Shown piece by piece: positions 1 through 9,632 of a stretch of DNA of 12,451 nt. This stretch comes from Desulfobacteraceae bacterium (GTDB lineage: Bacteria; Desulfobacterota; DSM-4660; Desulfatiglandales; Desulfatiglandaceae). Within the stretch, counting starts at the first letter, position 1. Each line of letters begins with the position of its first letter. A program made the position numbers and the translations under genes. Where the stretch lies: contig DSCZ01000018.1 of assembly GCA_011048855.1 (NCBI GenBank), positions 1-12,451 of the forward strand, read 5' to 3'. The notes under the pieces were generated by a model. That model was not told the DNA's origin. It made no database searches and saw nothing but the letters and a program-made list of their open reading frames with translations.

Positions 1-1542
1 CATCACGACATTTATTCGATCGAGGACCTGGCCCAGTTGATATTCGACCTCAAAAACGCCAACCCCGACGCCAGGATTTCGGTGAAACTGGTCGCCGAGG
101 CGGGGGTAGGCACCGTGGCCGCGGGCGTCAGCAAGGCGCGTGCGGACGTGGTGCTTATCAGCGGCGGCGATGGGGGCACGGGCGCTTCTCCCCTTTCGTC
201 GATACGGCACGCCGGGGCTCCGTGGGAGCTGGGGTTGGCGGAAACGCAGCAGACCCTTGTGTTGAATCGGCTCAGAAGTCGCATCCGCGTACAGGTTGAC
301 GGGCAGATGAAGACTGGCAGGGACGTGGTTGTAGCCGCATTGCTGGGCGCCGAGGAATACGGATTCGCCACCGCGGTGCTCGTGAGCCTCGGTTGTGTTA
401 TGATGCGAAAATGCCAGGCCAATACCTGCCCGGCCGGGATTGCGACGCAGGATCCGGGGTTGAGGGCCTTTTTTTCCGGTACTCCGGAGCATGTAACCAC
501 CTATTTTACGATGGTGGCCGAAGAGGTCCGTTCCTGGATGGCCTCACTGGGTTTTCGCCGAATGGAAGATATGATCGGAAGGTCGGATCTGTTGGAGACT
601 GACCGGGCGACAGATTTCTGGAAGACTCGGGGGTTGGATTTTTCCAGGGTTTTCATGAAACCCCCCGACGGACCTTGCAGGTGCACCGAGCTTCAGATTC
701 ACAACATAGAGGATGTGCTCGACAGGGAAATGATCAAACGTGCGGCGCCTGCACTGGAATCCGCAAAGCCGGTCTCGATGGCCCTTCCGATACGAAACGT
801 GAACAGGACGACAGGGGCGATGCTTTCGGGTGAAATTGTCAGGCGCCACGGCGGGGTCGGGTTGCCGGACGATACCGTGACATGCACCTTCAGCGGGGCC
901 GCGGGCCAGAGTTTCGGCGCGTTCTGCGCCAGGGGGCTGACGTTTATCCTGGAGGGGGAGGCCAACGATTATGTAGGCAAGGGACTTTCCGGCGGGCGGC
1001 TGATTCTCAGGCCTTATCCTGATGCCGGATACGACCCTTCGGAGAATATCATCGCCGGAAACGTGGTCCTTTACGGAGCCACAGCCGGGGAAGCCTATTT
1101 TCATGGAAAGGCCGGCGAGCGTTTCGCGATCCGAAACAGCGGTGCTTCGGCGGTGGTGGAAGGCGTGGGTGACCACGGATGTGAGTATATGACCGGGGAC
1201 AGGGTCGTGGTTCTGGGGGAGACCGGAATAAATTTCGCGGCCGGGATGAGCGGCGGCATAGCGTATGTGTATGATTCAGACAGGTTGTTCGATTCCAGAT
1301 GCAACCTGGACATGGTGGACCTGGAACTGGTCACCGAAAAGACAGACTTGGAAGAATTGCGGGGTCTGATCGAGAGGCACCTCCATTATACCGCCAGCCG
1401 CAGGGCGGCGAAGATCCTGGATGAATGGGAAGCGTGCCTTCCGTTTTTTGTCAAAGTTTTTCCCATGGAATATCGAAGAGTTCTCGGAAAAATGAGCAAG
1501 GAAGATGAAGCCACTGAGAGAGCCGAAATGGACCGGGGTTAA
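1..1542 (+). CDS. gltB: Glutamate synthase large (alpha) subunit, C-terminal part; 5' end lies outside the window
   Basis: The open frame runs from base 1 with no start, so this is the last 513 residues of a protein normally near 1,500. GltB releases ammonia from glutamine and adds it to 2-oxoglutarate at an FMN site, giving glutamate. The fragment opens inside the FMN-binding synthase barrel, with the motifs [20 protein letters not shown] and DGGTGASP. The three cysteines of the [3Fe-4S] cluster follow in the spacing C-x5-C-x4-C at fragment residues 132, 138 and 143 (bases 394-429). From about residue 260 to 460 comes the GXGXG beta-helix domain ([36 protein letters not shown] cut short, [11 protein letters not shown]). 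The N-terminal glutaminase domain cannot be seen, so whether it is fused, as in typical bacterial GltB, or separate is unknown. One small deviation is [11 protein letters not shown], where many homologues have SGHDGG. It ends with TAA 14 bases before gltD, consistent with co-transcription. Confidence 0.97.
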   Translation, partial: HHDIYSIEDLAQLIFDLKNANPDARISVKLVAEAGVGTVAAGVSKARADVVLISGGDGGTGASPLSSIRHAGAPWELGLAETQQTLVLNRLRSRIRVQVDGQMKTGRDVVVAALLGAEEYGFATAVLVSLGCVMMRKCQANTCPAGIATQDPGLRAFFSGTPEHVTTYFTMVAEEVRSWMASLGFRRMEDMIGRSDLLETDRATDFWKTRGLDFSRVFMKPPDGPCRCTELQIHNIEDVLDREMIKRAAPALESAKPVSMALPIRNVNRTTGAMLSGEIVRRHGGVGLPDDTVTCTFSGAAGQSFGAFCARGLTFILEGEANDYVGKGLSGGRLILRPYPDAGYDPSENIIAGNVVLYGATAGEAYFHGKAGERFAIRNSGASAVVEGVGDHGCEYMTGDRVVVLGETGINFAAGMSGGIAYVYDSDRLFDSRCNLDMVDLELVTEKTDLEELRGLIERHLHYTASRRAAKILDEWEACLPFFVKVFPMEYRRVLGKMSKEDEATERAEMDRG

Positions 1543-1556
1543 GCGGGGTTTTGTAG

Positions 1557-2993
1557 ATGAGCGTTGAACAGACGGCGTTTTTGAATGTGGCCGGAAAAAG
1601 AAAAGTCTACCGGCCCGTTTCTGAAAGATTGTATGATTACCTCGAGGTGGAACCTCTGTGGAGTTACACTGATGTGATCGGGCAGGCCGGGCGTTGCATG
1701 GACTGTGGCACGCCTTTCTGTCACGCATACGGCTGTCCCCTGGCAAACGTGGTTCCGGAGGTGAATCGGTGGGCCCTTGCAGGGAAATGGCGGGAGGCGT
1801 TGTATGTTCTCCAGAGCACCAACAATTTCCCGGAGTTTACCGGCCGTGTATGCCCTGCACCCTGTGAGGCGGCCTGTGTGGCGGGACTCCACACCGACCC
1901 TGTGACGGTTCGCCAGATAGAGCTGGCGGTTGTGGAGCGGGGTTTCGAAAGTGGTTTTATCGTTCCGTCTCCTCCGTCGGAGCGTCTGAACAGGCAGGTG
2001 GCGGTGATCGGGGCCGGTCCGGCCGGGATGGCCGTTGCGGACAGCCTGAACCGGGCCGGGGTCCTGGTGACGGTGTTCGATGAAGGGGCGAGGCCGGGAG
2101 GCATCCTGCGGTACGGGATTCCTGATTTCAAGCTCGAGAAATGGGTCGTGGACAGGCGCATCCGGTTGATGGAGGCTGAAGGGGTTGTTTTCGAGTCCGA
2201 AGTCAATGTCGGCCGGGATTTATCCTACGGATTTCTTTCGAGCCGGTTTGATGCAGTCTGCTTCGCCTGCGGGTCTCGAAGACCCAGGGATCTTTCGATC
2301 CCCGGCAGGGAACTCGCCGGGATTCATTTCGCGATGGATTATCTCCGGGCGCAGAACATGCGTTTTTCCGGAGAGATTAAAGATCCTTCCTCCGGTATCA
2401 CAGCGTCAGGCAAAAAGGTTGTGGTCATTGGAGGCGGAGACACCGGATCCGACTGCCTCGGAACCGCCCTCAGGCAGGGAGCCGCCTCGGTTGTGCAGAT
2501 GGAGATCATGCCGAAGCCGCCCGAAGCCAGGCCGTCTGCAACTCCCTGGCCCCTGTGGCCGTGGATTTTGCGCTCCAGTCACGCGCACGAGGAAGGAGGG
2601 CGGCGGTTGTGGGATGTCAGTCCGGTCGAATTCCAGGGCGAAGGTGCCGTGAAAAAGGTCGTGTGCCGCAGGGTTTCGTGGGAGCTTTCCAGGGAGGGGC
2701 TTCCCGAGCGACCCGCTGAGGTCCCGGGCAGCGAATTCGAGGTGGAGGCCGATCTGGTGCTGATCGCCGCCGGCTATCTGGGGCCGGACTCGAACCGAAT
2801 AATCGAGCGTTTGGGGGTTGCAGTGGATGACCGCGGGAATGTGATCGGCTCCTCGGATCGTATGACGAATGTTCCTGGTCTTTTCGTCGCTGGTGATGTC
2901 AGAAGCGGACAGTCTCTGGTGGTAAAGGCCGTCATGGACGGAAGAACCGCCGCCCGGGGAATTCTGATGTACTTGAAGAAAAGGCGGGTTTAG
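1557..2993 (+). CDS. gltD: Glutamate synthase small (beta) subunit, NADPH- and FAD-binding
   Basis: This is the 478-residue electron-input subunit of glutamate synthase. It oxidises NAD(P)H and passes electrons through FAD and Fe-S clusters to the FMN of GltB. N-terminal cysteines that bind two [4Fe-4S] clusters are visible at C47, C50, C55 and C60 and again at C99, C103 and C107. The first Rossmann motif, IGAGPAG at 151-157, binds FAD. It is followed by GILRYGIPDFKLEKWV, a hallmark of the family. The second dinucleotide motif, IGGGDTGSDC at 291-300, binds the nicotinamide cofactor. GLFVAGDVRSGQSLVV at 441-456 closes the FAD site. The length fits the family. ATG at 1557 is preceded by the weak purine-rich AAGCGGGG. 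The N-terminus lines up with known GltD proteins, so this start is likely. Only 4 bases separate it from carA. Confidence 0.97.
   Translation: MSVEQTAFLNVAGKRKVYRPVSERLYDYLEVEPLWSYTDVIGQAGRCMDCGTPFCHAYGCPLANVVPEVNRWALAGKWREALYVLQSTNNFPEFTGRVCPAPCEAACVAGLHTDPVTVRQIELAVVERGFESGFIVPSPPSERLNRQVAVIGAGPAGMAVADSLNRAGVLVTVFDEGARPGGILRYGIPDFKLEKWVVDRRIRLMEAEGVVFESEVNVGRDLSYGFLSSRFDAVCFACGSRRPRDLSIPGRELAGIHFAMDYLRAQNMRFSGEIKDPSSGITASGKKVVVIGGGDTGSDCLGTALRQGAASVVQMEIMPKPPEARPSATPWPLWPWILRSSHAHEEGGRRLWDVSPVEFQGEGAVKKVVCRRVSWELSREGLPERPAEVPGSEFEVEADLVLIAAGYLGPDSNRIIERLGVAVDDRGNVIGSSDRMTNVPGLFVAGDVRSGQSLVVKAVMDGRTAARGILMYLKKRRV
2981..2988 (+). promoter_or_regulatory. Ribosome binding site of carA inside the 3' end of gltD
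   Basis: AAGGCGGG lies within the last codons of gltD and ends 9 bases before the carA ATG at 2998. The placement implies translational linkage of gltD and carA on one transcript. Confidence 0.55.
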
Positions 2994-2997
2994 AATC

Positions 2998-4146
2998 ATG
3001 AAAGCACTCCTTGCACTTGAAGACGGAGCGGTTTTTCCCGGGAGGTCCTTTACCGGCCGGTGCGAAAAAACCGGAGAAGTGGTTTTCAACACCGGTATGA
3101 CCGGTTACCAGGAAATTCTAACGGACCCTTCCTATTGTGGACAAATGGTCGTGATGACCTACCCGTTGATCGGCAGTTACGGGGTGAACGAAGAGGATTT
3201 CGAATCCGGCCGTGTGCAGGCCGAAGCCCTGCTGGTCAGGGAATATCAGCCATATTACAGCAACTGGAGGGCGCGGGGAAGCCTCGCAGACTACCTCGTT
3301 TCGGCCGGGGTGCCGGGCATCGAGGGGATTGACACCAGGGCGTTGGCGAAACACATCAGGACCAGAGGGGCGATGAGGGGAGCCCTTTCGACGGAGGATC
3401 CGGATGCTCTATCCCTGGTTGAAAAGGCCCGGAAAAGCCCCGAGATGGAAGGACTCGACCTCGTGCGAAGGGTTACCTGCAAGGAACCTCTATGGTGGGC
3501 TGGAGACGAGCCTCAACCGATTTACGGCGTGCTGGATTTTTCGGTTTGGCGCCGAAGGCCCGGGCGATTGAAGGTGGTCGCGATGGATTTCGGCATGAAA
3601 TACCATATCGCCCGCATGCTGGATCTGCGCGGCTGTAATGTGGTGATGGTTCCGGCCGACACCCCCGCTGAAATGATCGATCGCCTGGATCCGGACGGGC
3701 TTTTCCTGAGCAACGGCCCGGGGGATCCCGCGGCACTTTCCTACGCGGTGGAAACGATAAAGGCTCAGATAGGCAGGCGGCCCATATTCGGTATATGCCT
3801 CGGTCACCAGTTGATCGGGCTGGCACTCGGGGGAAACACATTCAAGCTTAAATTCGGCCATCGCGGAGCGAATCAGCCAGTCAGGAACACCGCTTCCGGC
3901 AGGGTGGAGATCACCAGCCAGAATCACGGTTTCTGCGTCGATATGGCTTCGATCGAAGACCCGGATGTCGTGATGACCCATGTGAATCTGAACGAAGGGA
4001 CCCTGGAGGGGTTTTCCCACCGGCGTTTGCCGTTATTTTCGGTGCAGCATCATCCGGAAGCTTCTCCAGGCCCCCACGATGCGGGCTACCTTTTCGACCG
4101 CTTCGTTGAGATGATGACTAACCAGAAGCGGGAAGAGCGTGAATAA
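2998..4146 (+). CDS. carA: Carbamoyl-phosphate synthase small subunit (glutamine amidotransferase)
   Basis: This 382-residue protein is the glutaminase half of carbamoyl-phosphate synthase. It hydrolyses glutamine and feeds ammonia through a tunnel to CarB. Residues 1-150 form the CarA-specific N-terminal domain (FNTGMTGYQEILTDPSY, GVPGIEGIDTRAL). Residues 190-375 are a class I (triad) amidotransferase domain. The nucleophile is C267 in FGICLGHQ, and the partner residues are H352 and E354 in QHHPEASPGPHD. The oxyanion region is LSNGPGDP at 237-244. These positions fall within one or two residues of the E. coli triad. The domain order, length and motifs are complete. Its TAA stop at 4144-4146 is the first three bases of a tandem 7-base repeat that fills the gap to carB. 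No transcription attenuator or pyrimidine-responsive leader is seen in front of it, consistent with its position inside an operon. Confidence 0.98.
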   Translation: MKALLALEDGAVFPGRSFTGRCEKTGEVVFNTGMTGYQEILTDPSYCGQMVVMTYPLIGSYGVNEEDFESGRVQAEALLVREYQPYYSNWRARGSLADYLVSAGVPGIEGIDTRALAKHIRTRGAMRGALSTEDPDALSLVEKARKSPEMEGLDLVRRVTCKEPLWWAGDEPQPIYGVLDFSVWRRRPGRLKVVAMDFGMKYHIARMLDLRGCNVVMVPADTPAEMIDRLDPDGLFLSNGPGDPAALSYAVETIKAQIGRRPIFGICLGHQLIGLALGGNTFKLKFGHRGANQPVRNTASGRVEITSQNHGFCVDMASIEDPDVVMTHVNLNEGTLEGFSHRRLPLFSVQHHPEASPGPHDAGYLFDRFVEMMTNQKREERE

Positions 4147-4192
4147 CTAATAACTATTAACTCTTAACTATTAACCAATAACGGATAACACT
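4144..4192 (+). repeat. Seven tandem heptamers TAACNNN between carA and carB
   Basis: Seven consecutive 7-base units fill 49 bases. Every unit begins with TAAC and the last three bases vary (for example TAACTAT, TAACTCT, TAACGGA). The register is perfect, with no insertion or deletion. The first unit begins with the carA stop codon, and the tract ends 7 bases before the carB ATG. The tract is very A+T-rich in a G+C-rich operon. The sequence shows the periodicity directly. Related tracts occur after carB and in front of the PAS gene. Confidence 0.9.
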
Positions 4193-4199
4193 CAAAAGA

Positions 4200-7444
<3,245 letters not shown>

Positions 7445-7454
<10 letters not shown>

Positions 7455-7472
7455 CTGTTAGCGATTAGCTGT
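7445..7472 (+). repeat. Four tandem heptamers TAGCNNN at the carB stop codon
   Basis: Four consecutive 7-base units begin with TAGC (TAGCTCT, TAGCTGT, TAGCGAT, TAGCTGT). The first unit lies in the last carB codons, and the TAG of the second is the carB stop codon. The layout matches the TAACNNN tract after carA, but the third base is G instead of A. A further 31 bases separate it from the purF ATG. Confidence 0.85.
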
Positions 7473-7493
7473 TGGATCCTATATTTTAAATTC

Positions 7494-7497
7494 GGAG
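7494..7497 (+). promoter_or_regulatory. Ribosome binding site of purF
   Basis: GGAG ends 6 bases before the purF ATG at 7504. It fixes the start over a nearer out-of-frame ATG at 7499, which would be only one base from this motif and is followed at once by TAA. Confidence 0.6.
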
Positions 7498-7503
7498 TAT
7501 GTA

Positions 7504-8916
7504 ATGACAAAAAGTTTGATGCCGGACTGCGTTTCTGGGCGTCCTCGTGAAGAGTGCGGGATCTTCGCCGTCTACGGGCATCGGGATGCCTCGAGGCTTA
7601 CCTACTTCGGCCTTTACGCACTCCAGCACCGGGGGCAGGAGTCGGCGGGCATCGTCGCTTCGGACGGTGGACTCGTGCGTGAACACAAGGCCATGGGTTT
7701 GGTTCATGACATTTTTACGCAGGAAATCCTCGAACGGCTTCCCGGCCGGATTGCGCTCGGGCATGTGCGCTATTCGACCACCGGCTCTTCGATCCTTGTC
7801 AACACCCAGCCGCTCAAGGTGCAGTTTTCCGGCACCTCCCTTGCGGTGGCTCACAACGGCAACCTCGTCAACGCAGGCGCGATACGGCATGAAATGGAGG
7901 AGCATGGCTCCATTTTTCAGACCACGATGGACAGCGAGGTTGTGCTGCACCTGGTGGCAAGGGGGATCCGGAACGGGATCGAATCCGCGGTACATGGTGC
8001 TGTGACCCGGATCCGGGGAGCCTACTCGATGTTGCTGATGACCGGCGACACCCTGATCGCATGCCGGGACCCTCACGGTTTCCGCCCTTTGAGCATCGGG
8101 ATGCTGGACGGCGCTTACGTGGTGGCGTCCGAGACCTGCGCGTTCGACCTGGTGGGGGCGAAGTTCCTGGGGGACTTAGAACCGGGGGAGATATGCATCA
8201 TCAACCGGCACGGGTTGAGGAGTTTTTTTTTCGAAGCCTCGCAACGGAAGGCCCAGTGCATATTCGAGCTGATATATTTCGCACGGCCGGACAGCAACGT
8301 GTTCGGACAGAATGTCTACCTCTTCAGAAAGCGCCAAGGGGAAATGCTCGCCGCGGCGTACCCGCTTGACGTGGATTTCGTTATGCCTTTCCCCGATTCC
8401 GGGAACTATGCGGCCATCGGCTATGCTGCGGCTTCCCGGTTGCCGCTCGAAATGGGGATGATCCGGAACCACTATGTCGGCAGAACCTTTATCGAGCCGT
8501 CCCAGGAGATGCGCGATTTCGGGGTGAAGGTCAAATTGAATCCGGTGAAAGAGCTTCTTGCGGGAAAAAGAGTGTTGATAATCGAGGATTCGATCATAAG
8601 GGGGACCACCTCACGAACCAGGATAAAGACACTGCGGGATATCGGGGCCCGCGAGGTTCATATGCTGGTCAGTTGTCCTCCGCACAGCTTTCCATGCCAT
8701 TACGGGATCGATTTCACCAGCAAAGGCGAACTTATCGCTGCGGATAAGACCGTGGACCAGATCCGTCGCTATATAGGGCTCGACAGCCTCGGATATCTAA
8801 GTATCGAGGATTTAACCGCGGCGGCAGGGTACCCCGAAGACTTCTGCCTTGCCTGCTTTAACGGCCGCTACCCGGTGGCGATCGACGAGAATTTCCGCAA
8901 AAACTGCCTCGAGTGA
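7504..8916 (+). CDS. purF: Amidophosphoribosyltransferase (glutamine PRPP amidotransferase)
   Basis: This 470-residue enzyme makes phosphoribosylamine from PRPP and glutamine, the first committed step of purine synthesis. It belongs to the Bacillus subtilis-like class that is made with a propeptide and carries an Fe-S cluster. The predicted mature N-terminal nucleophile is C18 in REECGIFAVYGH, so 17 residues would be removed. The Ntn glutaminase domain follows (LQHRGQESAGI, GHVRYSTTG, AHNGNLVN). The phosphoribosyltransferase domain carries the PRPP loop VLIIEDSIIRGTTS at 357-370. C252, C398, C448 and C451 (CLAC) sit where the [4Fe-4S] ligands occur in the B. subtilis enzyme. A local oddity is PDSGNYAAIGYA, where the two residues after PDSG are usually a small residue and proline. 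The gene closes the glutamine-use operon. The 225-base gap that follows suggests the transcription unit ends or weakens here. Confidence 0.98.
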   Translation: MTKSLMPDCVSGRPREECGIFAVYGHRDASRLTYFGLYALQHRGQESAGIVASDGGLVREHKAMGLVHDIFTQEILERLPGRIALGHVRYSTTGSSILVNTQPLKVQFSGTSLAVAHNGNLVNAGAIRHEMEEHGSIFQTTMDSEVVLHLVARGIRNGIESAVHGAVTRIRGAYSMLLMTGDTLIACRDPHGFRPLSIGMLDGAYVVASETCAFDLVGAKFLGDLEPGEICIINRHGLRSFFFEASQRKAQCIFELIYFARPDSNVFGQNVYLFRKRQGEMLAAAYPLDVDFVMPFPDSGNYAAIGYAAASRLPLEMGMIRNHYVGRTFIEPSQEMRDFGVKVKLNPVKELLAGKRVLIIEDSIIRGTTSRTRIKTLRDIGAREVHMLVSCPPHSFPCHYGIDFTSKGELIAADKTVDQIRRYIGLDSLGYLSIEDLTAAAGYPEDFCLACFNGRYPVAIDENFRKNCLE

Positions 8917-8953
8917 ACCGGCGCCCATTCCAACTTGGCCTGCAGTCACCTTG

Positions 8954-8983
8954 TTTACTTTCTTAATCCCGCTTGGGTATAAT
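8954..8983 (+). promoter_or_regulatory. Possible sigma-70 promoter upstream of ridA
   Basis: TTTACT (4 of 6 matches to the -35 consensus) is separated by 18 bases from a perfect -10 box TATAAT at 8978-8983. A transcript starting near 8990 would have a leader of about 150 bases before ridA. The rest of the 8917-9141 gap holds a run of eight T at 9051-9058 and a palindrome at 9079-9088. It holds no open frame that looks coding and no clear purF terminator. Confidence 0.4.
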
Positions 8984-9078
8984 TCTTCTTTGCCTCCGGC
9001 GGGGTTGTTCATTTTTCTGGGATGCCGTTGCTTCTTCAGGAAACCTTGCGTTTTTTTTCCATGAAAAGTTAATATAGG

Positions 9079-9088
9079 GCAACGTTGC
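9079..9088. promoter_or_regulatory. Perfect 10-base palindrome in the ridA leader
   Basis: GCAACGTTGC reads identically on both strands and lies 53 bases before the ridA start. It could be an operator half-site cluster or a small RNA hairpin. Chance is also possible for a single short palindrome. Confidence 0.3.
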
Positions 9089-9127
9089 GCACCTGTTTCC
9101 GCTTCGGGCATTTATTAAAACAAAAAT

Positions 9128-9134
9128 GAGGAGG
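9128..9134 (+). promoter_or_regulatory. Strong ribosome binding site of ridA
   Basis: GAGGAGG lies 7 bases before the ATG at 9142. It is the best Shine-Dalgarno in the window, which suggests ridA is translated at a high rate. Confidence 0.8.
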
Positions 9135-9141
9135 ATTTTTT

Positions 9142-9522
9142 ATGGAAAAGAAAATCATTCAGACTTCGAACGCGCCGGCGGCTGTAGGGGCGTACTCACA
9201 AGCAGTTCAAGCCGGGTCTCTGGTTTTTGCCTCCGGCCAGATCGGCCTTGTTCCCGAAACCGGTCTTATGGTTGAGGGAGGTGTGGGGGCTCAAGCGCGG
9301 AGGTGTCTTGAAAATCTCCGGGCGGTACTGGAAGCGGCAGGTTCGTCGATGGAAAAAATAGTTATGGCCACCGTTTTCCTTGCGGATATCAACGATTTCG
9401 CAACGGTGAACGAGGTGTATGGAGAATTTTTCCAGGTCGATCCTCCCGCGCGAGCCTGCGTGCAGGCCGCTGCCCTTCCGAAGGGGGGGCTGGTGGAAAT
9501 CGCCGCCGTAGCTGGGTTGTAG
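9142..9522 (+). CDS. ridA: RidA family 2-iminobutanoate/2-iminopropanoate deaminase
   Basis: This is a 126-residue cytosolic protein of the RidA (YjgF/YER057c/UK114) family. These trimeric enzymes hydrolyse reactive enamines and imines, such as 2-aminoacrylate, that PLP enzymes release, and so protect PLP enzymes from damage. The archetypal RidA residues are present: Y18 in VGAYSQAV, R104 and C106 in PPARACVQ, and E119 in GLVEIAAVA. R104 aligns with E. coli R105, which binds the substrate carboxylate. The motifs NAPAAVGAYSQAV, FASGQIG and TVFLADINDFATVNEVY complete the match. The length equals the family norm. It starts at an ATG with a strong ribosome binding site and lies 225 bases after purF, so it probably has its own promoter. 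Family members that lack the arginine have other roles. Here the arginine is present, so deaminase activity is likely. Confidence 0.95.
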   Translation: MEKKIIQTSNAPAAVGAYSQAVQAGSLVFASGQIGLVPETGLMVEGGVGAQARRCLENLRAVLEAAGSSMEKIVMATVFLADINDFATVNEVYGEFFQVDPPARACVQAAALPKGGLVEIAAVAGL

Positions 9523-9529
9523 ATCCGGC

Positions 9530-9566
9530 ACAGCCTTATTTTTCGGCGTCGGTATCGGCTGTTTTT
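9530..9566 (+). terminator. Weak candidate rho-independent terminator after ridA
   Basis: ACAGCC (9530-9535) can pair with GGCTGT (9557-9562), and the stem runs straight into a T-tract (9562-9566). The stem is only 6 base pairs and the loop is 21 bases, so this would be a poor terminator. Confidence 0.3.
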
Positions 9567-9593
9567 CAGGCAGTGCCTTCCGTTTTCTGCCTG
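9567..9593 (+). other. Hairpin / inverted repeat upstream of the PAS gene
   Basis: CAGGCAG (9567-9573) is perfectly complementary to CTGCCTG (9587-9593), with a 13-base loop. An alternative, tighter palindrome AGGCA-G-TGCCT exists at 9568-9578 and shares the left arm. No T-run follows on either strand in the right place, so it does not look like a terminator. It could be a protein-binding site or an RNA structure in front of the PAS gene. Confidence 0.45.
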
Positions 9594-9610
9594 CTAATGG
9601 CTAATGGCTA
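9590..9610 (-). repeat. Three tandem TAGCNNN heptamers on the minus strand before the PAS gene
   Basis: Read on the minus strand, the tract is TAGCCAT, TAGCCAT, TAGCAGG. That is the same TARCNNN pattern as the tracts after carA and carB, in inverted orientation. Read on the plus strand, it shows TAA at 9595, 9602 and 9609, again 7 bases apart. It overlaps the right arm of the hairpin and lies about 20 bases before the PAS gene start. Confidence 0.7.
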
Positions 9611-9632
9611 ACACCCAGGGGAAACGAGCTTT

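Noticed and set aside
544..1176. A 210-codon minus-strand frame opposite gltB, and a similar 228-codon one at 2406-3092 opposite gltD
   Set aside because: Both are shadows of conserved plus-strand genes, with no ribosome binding site or family signature.
7499..7504. A start-stop pair (ATG directly followed by TAA) overlapping the purF start
   Set aside because: It is only one base from the GGAG motif, too close for initiation, and can arise by chance.
8935..8950. A TTGGC motif after purF considered as a sigma-54 promoter
   Set aside because: The required GC at -12 is absent at the right spacing (CC is found instead).
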